Counted from the stretch's first letter, positions 1 to 8,768 are shown. The stretch: 52,612 nt of DNA from Hyphomicrobiales bacterium (GCA_027487245.1 JAIYDY010000108.1:1-52612), one strand, 5' to 3'. A program made the numbers and translations. Notes: generated from the sequence alone by a model not told the origin.

Positions 1-1
1 G

Positions 2-607
2 ATGCTGTCGAAGGAAGGCCAAGCCTCCTACTTCCAATGGATGAAGGCCGAGTTCGGTTTCCGCGACGAACAGGTCCGCCCCTACACCTTCAATGCGGCA
101 CCCTTCCTCGCCGACAAGAAGTCGGCCATGCAGGGCTATGTCACCTCCGAGCCCTACGCGATCGAGAAGGAGGCGAAGTTCAAGCCGAATGTGTTCCTGC
201 TCGCCGACAACGGCTTCGACACCTATTCGACCATGATCGAGACGCGCTCTGACGTGGTCACCGGCAAGGCCGACATCACCCAGCGCTTCGTCGATGCCAC
301 CATCATCGGCTGGTACAACTACATGTATGGCGACAATGCCGCCGCCAACGCCCTGATCAAGCGCGCCAACCCCGACATGACCGACGACAAGATCGCCGCC
401 GGGATCGCCTTGATGAAGCAGTACGGCATCGTCGATTCAGGGGATTCCCTGCGCCTCGGCATCGGAGCGATGAGCGATGCCCAGATGAAGAGCTTCTTCG
501 ACAAGATGGTGAAGGCCGGTGTGGTCGCTGCCGATCTCGATTACCGGAAGAGCTACAGCCTCGCCTTCGTCAACAAGGGAGTCGGCCTGAACCTCAGGAA
601 GGGTTGA
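2..607 (+). CDS. ABC transporter substrate-binding protein, NMT1/THI5-like (5' end cut by window)
   Basis: The visible 201 residues are the C-terminal two thirds of a periplasmic binding protein of the NMT1/THI5-like (SsuA/TauA/ThiY-type) family, which delivers small organic solutes to an ABC importer. The segment reading AMQGYVTSEPYAIEKEAKF and the following FLLADNGFDTYSTMIETR stretch, then an all-helical tail, are typical of the second lobe. The frame is open at base 1, so the true start, signal peptide and first lobe lie outside the window, and the Met at base 2 is internal. The gene ends 136 bases before a cytosine-deaminase-like gene on the same strand, which suggests import of a pyrimidine-like or other N-heterocyclic substrate. 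The substrate itself cannot be read from the sequence. Confidence 0.8.
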   Translation: MLSKEGQASYFQWMKAEFGFRDEQVRPYTFNAAPFLADKKSAMQGYVTSEPYAIEKEAKFKPNVFLLADNGFDTYSTMIETRSDVVTGKADITQRFVDATIIGWYNYMYGDNAAANALIKRANPDMTDDKIAAGIALMKQYGIVDSGDSLRLGIGAMSDAQMKSFFDKMVKAGVVAADLDYRKSYSLAFVNKGVGLNLRKG

Positions 608-743
608 ACGCACAGCAATCCGGCCCGGGCCCTTGACGGCCCGCGATTTGCTTCGTTCTGTGGCCGCACATGATACACGAGGGTCGATGGTCGAAAGACT
701 GCCGGCCCTCCCTTTTTGACCGCCTTTAAAGATTGTTCATCCC

Positions 744-2075
744 ATGAACTCCGGTTTCGCCGCTCTGCCCGCCTCGCCCGTCTTCCGCCTGCTCGATGCC
801 AGCGTGCCGCGCTGTCTCGTCGATGCACCGGCGCTGGCGGCCGACCGTGAGGGCTTCGCCCGTGTCGACCTGACCATCGCGGAGGGCCGGATTGTCTCCA
901 TCCTGGCGGCCGGCACCGCAACACCCGAAGACAGCCTGCCCGGCCTCGACCTGAAGCGCGGCATCGTCTTCCCGCGGTTCACCGAGAGCCATACCCATCT
1001 CGACAAGGGCCACATCTGGCCGCGGAGAGCCAATCCCGATGGCACCTTCATGGGCGCGCTGACCGCCGTGACCGCCGACCGGGAGGCCAACTGGCATGCC
1101 GCCGACGTCCGCGCCCGGATGGGCTTTGCGCTGAAATCCGCCTTTGCCCACGGCACCGGTGCGATCCGCACCCATCTCGATTCGGTCGGCCCGCAGGTCG
1201 GCATCTCATGGCCGGTCTTTGCCGAGTTGCGCGCCGAGTGGGCCGGCCGCATCGCCTTGCAGGCTACGCCGCTGTTCGGCATCGACCATGCCGTCAACCC
1301 CGACCACATGCGCGCCGTTCTGGCTGCGGTGAGGCAGCATGGCTCCGGGGTTCTCGGCGCCGTGACCTACATGAGCCCGAACCTGAAGCCGGGCCTCGAA
1401 ATCCTGTTCCGGGCCGCCATCGACCATGGCTACGACCTTGATTTCCACGTCGACGAGACCAACGACCCGGCGGCTCTCTCGCTGGAGGTCATTGCCGACA
1501 CTGCCATGGCCATGGGATTCGAGGGCAAAGTTCTGTGCGGACATTGCTGCTCGCTCGCACTCCAGATGCCGCAGGCCGAAGCCCGCGTCATCGACAAGGT
1601 GGCACGCGCCGGACTTGCCGTGGTGTCGCTGCCGATGTGCAACATGTATCTTCAGGATCGACAGCCGGCCCGGACACCGCGCTGGCGCGGCGTCACGCTG
1701 CTGCACGAACTGAAAGCCGCCGGCGTGCCCGTGATGGTCTCGTCCGACAACACCCGCGATCCGTTCTATGCTTATGGCGATCTCGACATGGTCGAGGTCC
1801 TGCGCGAGGCAACCCGCATCCTGCAACTCGACCATGGCGCGACGGACTGGGTCAGTGCTGTCACCACCACGCCCGCAAGCGTCACACGGCTCGATGGCCT
1901 GCACGCGTCTGCACTCAGAGCCGGCGCTGCCGCCGACATGGTGCTGACCCGCGCCAGATCAATGACAGAGCTCCTGTCCCGGCCCCAAAGCGACCGCACG
2001 GTGCTGGTGGCCGGCCGCGCCATCGACACCACCTTGCCGGACTATGCCGAGCTCGACACCATTCTGACCGCCTGA
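744..2075 (+). CDS. Cytosine-deaminase-like amidohydrolase (CodA family)
   Basis: A 443-residue metal-dependent amidohydrolase. The metal ligands of the family are visible in order: HTH at residues 83-85 (in ESHTHLDKGH), a second-shell HVDET segment near residue 235, the GHCCS histidine near 265, and SSDNTRDPF near 330, which matches the catalytic-aspartate motif of Escherichia coli CodA. The NMYLQDR stretch also matches CodA (NIHLQGR). Length is near the roughly 430 residues usual for the family. Family members deaminate cytosine or related N-heterocycles, or open cyclic amides. The stop is 9 bases from the next start, so it is probably cotranscribed with the FAD oxidase and the two flavodoxin-fold genes. 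That context argues for catabolism of an unusual heterocycle rather than plain cytosine salvage. Exact substrate unknown. Confidence 0.85.
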   Translation: MNSGFAALPASPVFRLLDASVPRCLVDAPALAADREGFARVDLTIAEGRIVSILAAGTATPEDSLPGLDLKRGIVFPRFTESHTHLDKGHIWPRRANPDGTFMGALTAVTADREANWHAADVRARMGFALKSAFAHGTGAIRTHLDSVGPQVGISWPVFAELRAEWAGRIALQATPLFGIDHAVNPDHMRAVLAAVRQHGSGVLGAVTYMSPNLKPGLEILFRAAIDHGYDLDFHVDETNDPAALSLEVIADTAMAMGFEGKVLCGHCCSLALQMPQAEARVIDKVARAGLAVVSLPMCNMYLQDRQPARTPRWRGVTLLHELKAAGVPVMVSSDNTRDPFYAYGDLDMVEVLREATRILQLDHGATDWVSAVTTTPASVTRLDGLHASALRAGAAADMVLTRARSMTELLSRPQSDRTVLVAGRAIDTTLPDYAELDTILTA

Positions 2076-2084
2076 GGACCAGCC

Positions 2085-3512
2085 ATGACCGCCCGCTACG
2101 ACATCGCCACCCTGAAGAGCCGGCTCGGATCGATCCGCACCGAGGACAATTCGGCGCTGGTGAAGCAGAAGAGCCGCGATTTCTATTGGTATTCGCCCAC
2201 CCTGAAGCGCCAACTCGACCATGTCACGGGTGACATCATCGTCTCGCCAACCAGCCAGGACGAGGTCATCCATGTGCTTCGCACCGCCTTCGAGCTGGGC
2301 ATTCCGGTGACGCCGCGTGGAACCGGCACCGGCAATTACGGGCAGGCCATGCCGCTCTCGGGCGGAATCGTGCTCGACCTGTCAGGCTTCAACAAGGTGC
2401 TCGACATCCGGCCCGGCAGCTATGTGGCCGAACCTGGCGCCCTCATTTCGAAGATCGACGAGGAAACGCGCCACCATTCACGGCAGGAAGCCAGGCTGCA
2501 TCCCTCGACCTATCACACCGCCTCGGTGGGCGGTTTCATCGCTGGTGGCTCCGGCGGTGTCGGCTCGATCAAGTGGGGCGGCCTGCGCGACTATGGCAAC
2601 ATCATCCGGCTCAAGGTCGTGACAATGGAGGCCAACCCGCGTGTACTGGAACTGACCGGAGACGACCTGCACAAGGTTGCCCACGCCTATGGCACCAACG
2701 GCATCATCACCGAGGTCGAGATGCCGCTTGGGCCGGCCTACACATGGGTCGACATGCTGTTTGGCTTCGATGATTTCCGCACGGCTGCAGCCTTCGCCGA
2801 AGCCCTCGGCCAGCAGGATGGCATCGCGCTCAAGGAGCTTGCTGTCATCGCCGCACCCTGCCCGCACGACTACTTCCTCAGGCACCGCAAGTTCATCCCG
2901 CGCGAGAAGCATGTCGTGGTCGCGATGGTGGCCGACATCGCGGTGGCCTCGACCATCGCCTTCATGAACCGTTTCAAGGGCGCGGGCCTGCTGATGCGGT
3001 CGGATACGCTCTCGGCCGACGACGCCAAGGGCCTGCCGCCGGCCTTTGAGCTCACCTGGAACCACACCACCTTGCGGGCACTGCGCGTCGAGCCGGCCAT
3101 CACCTACCTTCAGGTGCTCTACCCCTATCCGAACGCCGTCGACCTGGCGACCCGCATCCACGAGCACTTCGGCAACGAGGTTGCGGGCCACCTCGAATTC
3201 GTGCGCTTCGATGGCAAGGTCACGGCGTTCGGCCTGCCCTTGGTGCGCTTCACCACCGAGGAGCGGCTGGAGGAGATCATGGCGATCCACGAGGCCATGG
3301 GCGCGCCGATCTTCAACCCCCATCGCTACACGCTGGAAGAAGGCGGCATGAAGCAGACCGACGAGGTCCAGCTTGCCTTCAAGAAGGAGGCGGACCCAAG
3401 CGGACTCCTCAACCCCGGCAAGATGGTCGCCTGGGAAGACCCGTCCTATGACTTCAAGGCGGGCAAGAACTTCCTGTTCAAGTCGCTGGCGGAAGCCGGG
3501 GTCAATGGCTGA
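2085..3512 (+). CDS. FAD-binding oxidase, GlcD/PCMH type
   Basis: A 475-residue flavoprotein of the FAD-linked oxidase family (glycolate oxidase GlcD and D-lactate dehydrogenase relatives). The PCMH-type FAD-binding domain fills roughly residues 45-230. It shows a PRGTGTGNYGQ pyrophosphate loop near residue 77, then LSGGIVLDL, and a second glycine-rich segment TASVGGFIAGGSGGVGS near residue 145. The C-terminal half carries the substrate cap and ends with the family-typical GLLNPGKM motif. It lacks the iron-sulfur regions of fused dehydrogenases. The gene starts 9 bases after the amidohydrolase, and its TGA overlaps the next ATG by one base (TGATG), so translational coupling is likely. It probably oxidises a 2-hydroxy acid or related intermediate made upstream in the same pathway; the electron acceptor is unknown. 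Confidence 0.88.
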   Translation: MTARYDIATLKSRLGSIRTEDNSALVKQKSRDFYWYSPTLKRQLDHVTGDIIVSPTSQDEVIHVLRTAFELGIPVTPRGTGTGNYGQAMPLSGGIVLDLSGFNKVLDIRPGSYVAEPGALISKIDEETRHHSRQEARLHPSTYHTASVGGFIAGGSGGVGSIKWGGLRDYGNIIRLKVVTMEANPRVLELTGDDLHKVAHAYGTNGIITEVEMPLGPAYTWVDMLFGFDDFRTAAAFAEALGQQDGIALKELAVIAAPCPHDYFLRHRKFIPREKHVVVAMVADIAVASTIAFMNRFKGAGLLMRSDTLSADDAKGLPPAFELTWNHTTLRALRVEPAITYLQVLYPYPNAVDLATRIHEHFGNEVAGHLEFVRFDGKVTAFGLPLVRFTTEERLEEIMAIHEAMGAPIFNPHRYTLEEGGMKQTDEVQLAFKKEADPSGLLNPGKMVAWEDPSYDFKAGKNFLFKSLAEAGVNG

Positions 3513-4093
3513 TGCGGGTTCTGGTCCTCCACGCCCATCCCAACCCGGAAAGCTACAATGCGGCCCTGTTCCGGCTGGTGGTGGACGGGTTGCGGGCCGG
3601 CGGTCATGAGGTCGATGCCTGCGACCTGCACGCGGAGGATTTCCAGCCCGTGCTGAGCCGGGCCGAGCGGGTGGGCTATCACGCCATCCCCGCCAACCGC
3701 TCGCCGGTCGAAGCCTATGTGCAGCGGCTGGAGGCCGCCGAGGCGCTGGTGCTGGTCTATCCGGTCTGGAACTTTGGCTTTCCGGCCATCCTCAAGGGGT
3801 TTCTCGACCGTGTCTTCCTGCCCGGTGTCAGCTTCCGCATCGTGGACGGGCTCGTGCGGCCCAATCTCCAGCACATCAGCCGGCTGATGGTGGTCACGAC
3901 CTATGGCGGGCCGCGCTGGCGGGCCTTCCTCGTCGGCGATCCGCCGCGCAGGTTCGCCACGCGCGTGCTGCGCGCCCTGATCAAACCCGCAGGCAAGATG
4001 CGCTACCTCGCCCACTATGACATGAACCGCTCGACGGACGCCTCCCGCTCGGCCTTCATCGGCGAGGTCAAGGCCGCCGTGGCGAGGCTGTGA
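3512..4093 (+). CDS. NAD(P)H dehydrogenase (quinone)-like flavodoxin-fold protein, copy 1
   Basis: A 193-residue flavodoxin_2 / NQO1-like protein. The N-terminal LVLHAHPNPESYNAAL is the FMN/FAD phosphate-binding loop of this family, and YPVWNFGFPAILKGFLDRV near residue 90 is the flavin isoalloxazine-binding segment. Such enzymes pass two electrons from NAD(P)H to quinones, azo or nitro compounds, or supply reduced flavin. The start codon overlaps the preceding stop by one base. A paralogous gene follows after 3 bases. The pair probably supplies reducing power in the pathway of the upstream oxidase and amidohydrolase. Cytosolic; no signal peptide or membrane segment is visible. Confidence 0.85.
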   Translation: MRVLVLHAHPNPESYNAALFRLVVDGLRAGGHEVDACDLHAEDFQPVLSRAERVGYHAIPANRSPVEAYVQRLEAAEALVLVYPVWNFGFPAILKGFLDRVFLPGVSFRIVDGLVRPNLQHISRLMVVTTYGGPRWRAFLVGDPPRRFATRVLRALIKPAGKMRYLAHYDMNRSTDASRSAFIGEVKAAVARL

Positions 4094-4096
4094 GCG

Positions 4097-4687
4097 ATGC
4101 GGGTTCTGGTCGTCTATTGCCACCCCTGCGAGGAGAGCTTCAACGCCAGCGTGCGCAACGCGGCCCTTGAGGCGCTGGCGGGCGCCGGTCACGAGACACG
4201 CCTCATCGACCTGTATGCATCGGGCTTCGAGCCGGTGCTCACCGCCGACCAGCGCCGCCGCTACCACACGCCCGGCGAGAACGAGCGCGGCATCGAGGAG
4301 CATCTGGCCCATCTGCGCTGGTGCGAGGCACTGGTCTTCGTCTACCCGACCTGGTGGTATGGCCCGCCCGCCATGCTCAAGGGCTGGCTCGACCGGGTCT
4401 GGATTCCCCACGCCACATTCGGCATGCCAGAGCGCAACAAGCCGATCACGCGCGTTCTCACCAACATCCGCACCATCGGGGCGATCTCCACGCTGGGCAG
4501 CCCGCGCTGGTGGTGGTGGATCATGGGCGCGCCGGGCCGCCGCACCTTGCTGACAGGCCTGTCGGTGCTCTGCGCGCCCCGTTGCCGAACCTTCTGGCTC
4601 GGCCTGCACCAGATGGATTCGTCCAGCGACGGCGAACGTGCGGCCTATCTGCAAAAGGTGCGTGGGAAACTGGCCTCGCTAACATGA
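4097..4687 (+). CDS. NAD(P)H dehydrogenase (quinone)-like flavodoxin-fold protein, copy 2
   Basis: A 196-residue paralogue of the preceding gene. It has the same N-terminal layout (LVVYCHPCEESFNASV) and the same mid-protein YPTWWYGPPAMLKGWLDRV flavin segment. The two genes are side by side with only 3 bases between them and are alignable from end to end by eye, so they look like a tandem duplication that has diverged, perhaps giving a heterodimer or two substrate ranges. It carries an unusual run of four tryptophans (RWWWWIMGAPGRR) near residue 135, where copy 1 has RWRAFLVGDPPRR. It ends 88 bases before the MarR regulator start. Confidence 0.84.
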   Translation: MRVLVVYCHPCEESFNASVRNAALEALAGAGHETRLIDLYASGFEPVLTADQRRRYHTPGENERGIEEHLAHLRWCEALVFVYPTWWYGPPAMLKGWLDRVWIPHATFGMPERNKPITRVLTNIRTIGAISTLGSPRWWWWIMGAPGRRTLLTGLSVLCAPRCRTFWLGLHQMDSSSDGERAAYLQKVRGKLASLT

Positions 4688-4775
4688 ATGTCATCAAGCC
4701 GTCATCGTTCGCCGGCTAGTTGCACGCAGAAACAATTGGCAACGATTGTCGCGCTGCACGGCGGGGGCCATTCAC

Positions 4776-5264
4776 ATGGGCAACAAGAGCGAGAAGAGCG
4801 TAGGTCGGCTGCTGATTCTGGCATCGCGCCTGCACAGGGCGCGGATCGGCGAGAAGCTTCAGGCCCTGTCCCTGTTTCCGGGTCAGGAGCAGGTGCTGGA
4901 AATCCTGGCCAGCGAGGGCGCGATGCCCATGGGCGAGTTGGCCGGCAAGCTCAGCGTTCGGCCGCCGACCGTCTCCAAGACCATTGCGCGGCTGTCCACC
5001 CAAGGTCTGGTGCAGCGCTCGCCTGATGGCGGCGACGGCAGGCTGGTCCGCGTGCAACTCACCGAGGAAGGCGAAAGCCGCGCCGCAGCGCTCGGCTCTT
5101 TGCTCGACGAGGTCGAAAGCGAGATGCTGGACGGACTGGATGGCAAGGACCGCAAGCGCCTGCGCAAGCTGTTGCGCAAGGCCGTGAAGTCGCTTGGCAA
5201 TGCCGGCGGGCGCAGCACCGGCGGCGCCGACGAGGACACCGAGACCGACGAAGACGACGTCTGA
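4776..5264 (+). CDS. MarR family transcriptional regulator
   Basis: A 162-residue winged-helix regulator. Helix-turn-helix residues lie around MGELAGKLSVRPPTVSKTI (about residues 50-68), followed by the wing QRSPDGGDGRLVRVQLTEEG, the standard MarR wing with a DGRxxR-like motif. The C-terminus is a helical dimerisation segment ending in a very acidic tail rich in Asp and Glu. The ATG at 4776 is chosen over a TTG at 4746 because the family homology starts just after it and a GGGGG stretch lies about 8 bases upstream. It sits at the end of the amidohydrolase/oxidase cluster and is its likely ligand-responsive repressor. Its stop is 4 bases from the converging chrA stop. Confidence 0.85.
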   Translation: MGNKSEKSVGRLLILASRLHRARIGEKLQALSLFPGQEQVLEILASEGAMPMGELAGKLSVRPPTVSKTIARLSTQGLVQRSPDGGDGRLVRVQLTEEGESRAAALGSLLDEVESEMLDGLDGKDRKRLRKLLRKAVKSLGNAGGRSTGGADEDTETDEDDV

Positions 5265-5268
5265 CGCG

Positions 5269-6654
5269 TCAGCCCGCGAGCAGGCGTTGCCCTGCCGTGA
5301 TGAGGATGCCGGCGACGCCCATGGCCAGCACGGTCTCGATCACGCCGCGATGCCAGCGGAACAGCATCAGCCCGGCCATCACCGCAAGTCCGAGCGCCGG
5401 CCAGATCAGCGTCGTCAGCACGGGCGCTGGAAATGCCACCGGCCCGACCCGGCCTGTCCCGACCTCAGCAAACAGCACGCGCGGAGCGAAACTCAGGACC
5501 AGCGAGGCGATGACGCCGGTCACCGCCGCCGTGATGGCGGAGAGCGCGCCGGCAATGCGCGGGTTGCTGCGCACACGCTCGACAAACGGACTGCCAGCAA
5601 ATATCCACACGAATGACGGCGCGAACGTCACCCACACCGCCATCGTCGCAGCCAGAATACCTCCCCATATGGGCGAGAACGGTGCAGGCGCACGCCAACC
5701 GGCCAGGAAAGCGGCGAACTGGTTGACAAGGATGGTCGGCCCCGGCGTGGTTTCCGCCAGCCCCAGCCCGTCGATCATCTCGGCCGCGCTGAGCCAGCCC
5801 TTGTCGTTGACCGCCGCGTCAGCGAGATAGGCCAGCACCGCATAGGCACCGCCGAAGGTGATCATCGCCAGCTTCGAGAAGAACAGCCCGACCTCGACCA
5901 GAAGGTGGCCGCTGCCCAGCAGCAGCGCGGCAACGGCGACCGGCAGCCACCAGATCCCGACCCAGACAAGGGCGGCCTTGAGCGCCGCCCGGGTCTGGCC
6001 GGCATCCGGCGGGGGCGCGGTCGCGGAAGCGTGGCTCCGCGCCAGCCAGTCCGGCCGCACCGTGGCCAGCGCCGCGCCGAGCAGGGCCGCAGCACCGATC
6101 ACGAACGGGAAATCGACCGCGAGGAAGGCAAGGGCCACAAAACTCGCCACTGCGAGCCCAACCAGAAACGGCGAGCGCAGCGCGCGCTTGCCGATCTTCA
6201 ACAGCGCCTCGATGACGATCGCGATCACGGCAGCCTTGATGCCGAAGAACAGGCCAGCGACCAGCGTCAGGTTCCCGCCCAGCACATAGAGCAGGCAAAG
6301 CGCCATCATCACCAGCGCACCCGGGATGACGAACAGCAGCCCGGCCACCACGCCGCCGCGCACCCCATGCAGGATGAAACCCAGATAGGTCGCCAATTGC
6401 TGAGCCTCAGGGCCAGGCAGCAACGTGCAGTAGTTGAGAGCATCCAGAAAGCGGCGCTCCTCGATCCAGCGCTTCTCCTCCACAACCACCTTGTGCAGCA
6501 TGGCGATCTGCGCGGCAGCGCCGCCAAAGGACAGGCAGCCGATGCGCAGCCAGACCGCGGTTGCTTCGGCAAGGGTTGGCAGCAGAGCCAAAGTGCCCGA
6601 TGCCGCGTCCGGCGCGGCAGGATCACCCGCCACCGTATCCGGCGTGCCGTTCAC
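5269..6654 (-). CDS. chrA: Chromate transporter ChrA (two-domain)
   Basis: A 461-residue inner-membrane transporter of the CHR superfamily, long (bidomain) form, which exports chromate by proton antiport. The first CHR domain shows SFGGAAAQIAMLHKVV and LLPGPEAQQLATYLGF; the second shows MITFGGAYAVLAYLAD and GLAETTPGPTILVNQFAAF. About 10-12 hydrophobic segments are visible. Two further starts lie upstream (ATG at 6687, TTG at 6705). The GTG at 6654 is preferred because it overlaps the chrB TGA as GTGA, the usual sign of translational coupling, and the residues before it are not hydrophobic or conserved. It is transcribed with the rhodanese-ChrB gene and converges with the MarR gene. Confidence 0.92.
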   Translation of the reverse strand: MNGTPDTVAGDPAAPDAASGTLALLPTLAEATAVWLRIGCLSFGGAAAQIAMLHKVVVEEKRWIEERRFLDALNYCTLLPGPEAQQLATYLGFILHGVRGGVVAGLLFVIPGALVMMALCLLYVLGGNLTLVAGLFFGIKAAVIAIVIEALLKIGKRALRSPFLVGLAVASFVALAFLAVDFPFVIGAAALLGAALATVRPDWLARSHASATAPPPDAGQTRAALKAALVWVGIWWLPVAVAALLLGSGHLLVEVGLFFSKLAMITFGGAYAVLAYLADAAVNDKGWLSAAEMIDGLGLAETTPGPTILVNQFAAFLAGWRAPAPFSPIWGGILAATMAVWVTFAPSFVWIFAGSPFVERVRSNPRIAGALSAITAAVTGVIASLVLSFAPRVLFAEVGTGRVGPVAFPAPVLTTLIWPALGLAVMAGLMLFRWHRGVIETVLAMGVAGILITAGQRLLAG

Positions 6655-7502
6655 GAGACCGCTCCCCCGGAACGGGCTTCGACGCATGGCTTTGCCGAGG
6701 GCCAATTGTGAGTTTCGTCCGTGGCATCGCTACACCAGCGATACAAGGCATCGTAGACCAGCATGCCGGCTTCAAGTTGCCTCAGATCATCACTGAACAT
6801 GCGGGACAGCCCGAGCGACACGGCCAGCAGACCGGCAGCCTCCGGCGCAAGATCGAGCCTTGCCGTATCAGCGCCGCGCACGATGGTCGCCAGCCTCTGC
6901 AAGGCATTCGAGCCAAGCCCGAACTCGGCAACCATCACGTCAAACGTGCAAAGCTCGCCGCGATGGCTCCAGAACTGGTCCTCGCCCTCGACATCGAAGC
7001 TGGTTGCATCAAAGCGCTCGGCCACGCCACGCACCTCCGGCGGAGACACGAAAAGGAACACGGCCGTGGGATCGACAAAACGCCGGATCAGCCACGGGCA
7101 GGCGATGCGGTCGATCTTGGGCCGCGACCGCGTGACCCACAGCGTGGAGCCATCGGCGCGCCGGTCTGGCACTTTTGCGGTCGCGACCATGGGCAAGCCT
7201 GCCCTGGCCCAGCCCATTGCGCCGCCTTCCAGGTTCCGCGCTCTTGCGCCGAAATGCCTGAGCCAGCCGGCAACGCCCTCGCTGAGCTTCAGGCCTTTCT
7301 GGCAGATCACGATAACATCCTGCCCGGCATGAGCCGGGGCCCACTTCGCGACATCTTCATGCGAACGCCGGATGGAGCCCGGCACAAGACGTGGATCCAA
7401 CGCAAAATCGGCTTGCGTGCAGACATCGATCAGCACGGGGCAATCGGAGCGACCGATCAGCCTGGACAGTTTTTCGGGGGAGAAGCTGGTGGTTGACGAC
7501 AT
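6651..7502 (-). CDS. chrB: Rhodanese-ChrB fusion protein (chromate resistance)
   Basis: A 283-residue protein with two parts. Residues 10-110 form a rhodanese (sulfurtransferase-like) domain with the active-loop cysteine at position 67 in VICQKGLKLS. From about residue 120 it carries the ChrB C-terminal domain, recognisable by RPKIDRIACPWLIRRFVDP and a later DALYRWC segment. ChrB proteins act as chromate-responsive regulators or accessory proteins for ChrA. Here the usual N-terminal ChrB half is replaced by rhodanese. The start at 7502 (MSSTTSF) is chosen over a further-upstream codon because the domain begins there and the upstream codons look non-coding. It overlaps chrA by GTGA and has a good promoter at 7585-7614. 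Confidence 0.88.
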   Translation of the reverse strand: MSSTTSFSPEKLSRLIGRSDCPVLIDVCTQADFALDPRLVPGSIRRSHEDVAKWAPAHAGQDVIVICQKGLKLSEGVAGWLRHFGARARNLEGGAMGWARAGLPMVATAKVPDRRADGSTLWVTRSRPKIDRIACPWLIRRFVDPTAVFLFVSPPEVRGVAERFDATSFDVEGEDQFWSHRGELCTFDVMVAEFGLGSNALQRLATIVRGADTARLDLAPEAAGLLAVSLGLSRMFSDDLRQLEAGMLVYDALYRWCSDATDETHNWPSAKPCVEARSGGAVS

Positions 7503-7584
7503 GAGTTTGCGCCCTTGGTTCGGTTGAACTGGACGCGATGCTTGGGCTGTCGCCTGATGGGGCGATCGCAAACCCCATGACCTC

Positions 7585-7614
7585 TAGGTAGGTGACACGA
7601 CTCGGGCCTGTCAA
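7585..7614 (-). promoter_or_regulatory. Sigma-70-type promoter for chrB-chrA
   Basis: On the minus strand a perfect TTGACA (-35, 7609-7614) is followed after 18 bases by TACCTA (-10, 7585-7590). The start of transcription would fall near 7578, about 75 bases before the chrB ATG. The -10 lies in a short inverted repeat, ACCT-N6-AGGT (7580-7595), that could be a regulator site. No experimental support; called from the match and its position. Confidence 0.5.
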
Positions 7615-7766
7615 TGGAAACATGCGGCCGGTTCGCGAGCGCAGGATGACGCCCGGTCCATCGACCAGTCATGCACGCAGCGCACGATCCTGCCCACTCT
7701 CGGCGTTGGCCAAAAGCTTCGCCAGCCCGTAGTTTCACTCCCAGACGACGGAAAGCTGATCGGGTC

Positions 7767-8708
7767 GTGCCAGAAGACAGCAAGCAAGCCAAGCCGCCCG
7801 ACCTTCAGAAGCCACCACCCGGCAGCGGCCCGTCTGACCGGCTGATCGGCATCGCCCTGATGTGCGCGGGGCTGGCCATCTTTTCGGTGTTGGACGCCAC
7901 TGCGAAATGGGCTTCCCAGCACATGCACCCGATGCAGACCGTCTGGGCGCGTTATCTCGTCAGCGTGCTGCTGGTGACGGTGCTGCTCAATCCGGTGAGC
8001 CGCCCCGGCGTGATGACCACCCGTGCGCCGGGCCTGCAAGCCGTGCGTTCGCTGATGTTGCTGTTGTCCACCATGCTGAACTTCTTTGCCCTCCAGTTCC
8101 TGCAGCTGGCGGAAGCGATCACCATCATCTTCGCCACCCCGCTGCTGATCGCGCTGCTCTCCGGTCCGCTGCTCGGCGAATGGCCGGGGCCGCGCCGCAT
8201 GATCGCCATCGGGGTCGGCTTCCTTGGCGTGCTGGTGGTCATGCGCCCCGGAGTCGAGGGCCTGCATCCGGCAGCCTTCCTGTCGATGGCCGGCGTCGTC
8301 TGTTACGCGCTTTACAACCTGACCACCCGGAAACTCGCCGGCGTCGACAGCAGCGAAACCACCATGGTCTACTCGGGCGTGGCCGGTGTGTTGCTGATCA
8401 CGCCGCTCATGCCCTGGTTCTGGACAACGCCGACCTCGCCCGGAGTATGGGCTGCAATGGTGCTGATGGGGGCCTGCGGCGCCTTCGGCCATTGGCTGGT
8501 CATCGGGGCGCACCGCCGCGCGCCGGCCAGCGTCCTCGCCCCGTTCATCTACACCCAATTGATCTGGATGCTGATCCTCGGATGGCTGGTGTTCGGGCAG
8601 TGGCCCGATTACTGGACCCTCGCCGGCGGGTCCATCGTCGTCGCGTCCGGCCTTTATCTGCTCTACCGCGAGCGGGTGCGCGGGGCCGACGTCAATCGGG
8701 TTGCGTGA
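7767..8708 (+). CDS. EamA/DMT-family membrane transporter
   Basis: A 313-residue drug/metabolite-transporter protein with ten predicted membrane helices in two EamA repeats. The first helix is IGIALMCAGLAIFSVLDA, and the two halves are joined near SSETTMVYSGVAGVLL. Members export amino acids, nucleobases or other small metabolites; the substrate is not evident. The GTG at 7767 is preferred to an ATG at 7671. The 32 codons between them use codons rare in this genome (AGA, CGA, AGT, TCT, ACT), the ATG lacks a ribosome site, and GGAAAG lies about 11 bases before the GTG. It diverges from chrB, with chrB's promoter in the gap. No terminator with a T-run is seen directly after it. Confidence 0.85.
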   Translation: MPEDSKQAKPPDLQKPPPGSGPSDRLIGIALMCAGLAIFSVLDATAKWASQHMHPMQTVWARYLVSVLLVTVLLNPVSRPGVMTTRAPGLQAVRSLMLLLSTMLNFFALQFLQLAEAITIIFATPLLIALLSGPLLGEWPGPRRMIAIGVGFLGVLVVMRPGVEGLHPAAFLSMAGVVCYALYNLTTRKLAGVDSSETTMVYSGVAGVLLITPLMPWFWTTPTSPGVWAAMVLMGACGAFGHWLVIGAHRRAPASVLAPFIYTQLIWMLILGWLVFGQWPDYWTLAGGSIVVASGLYLLYRERVRGADVNRVA

Positions 8709-8768
8709 AGCAACCACCTCTGGTCGCGACAAGGCACGCAAGCTTGTGACGATTTTTGCGCGAATTGA

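Noticed and set aside
3446..4654. 402-codon minus-strand frame opposite the two flavodoxin-fold genes
   Set aside because: Shadow frame, no homology; the plus-strand genes have family motifs and tight spacing.
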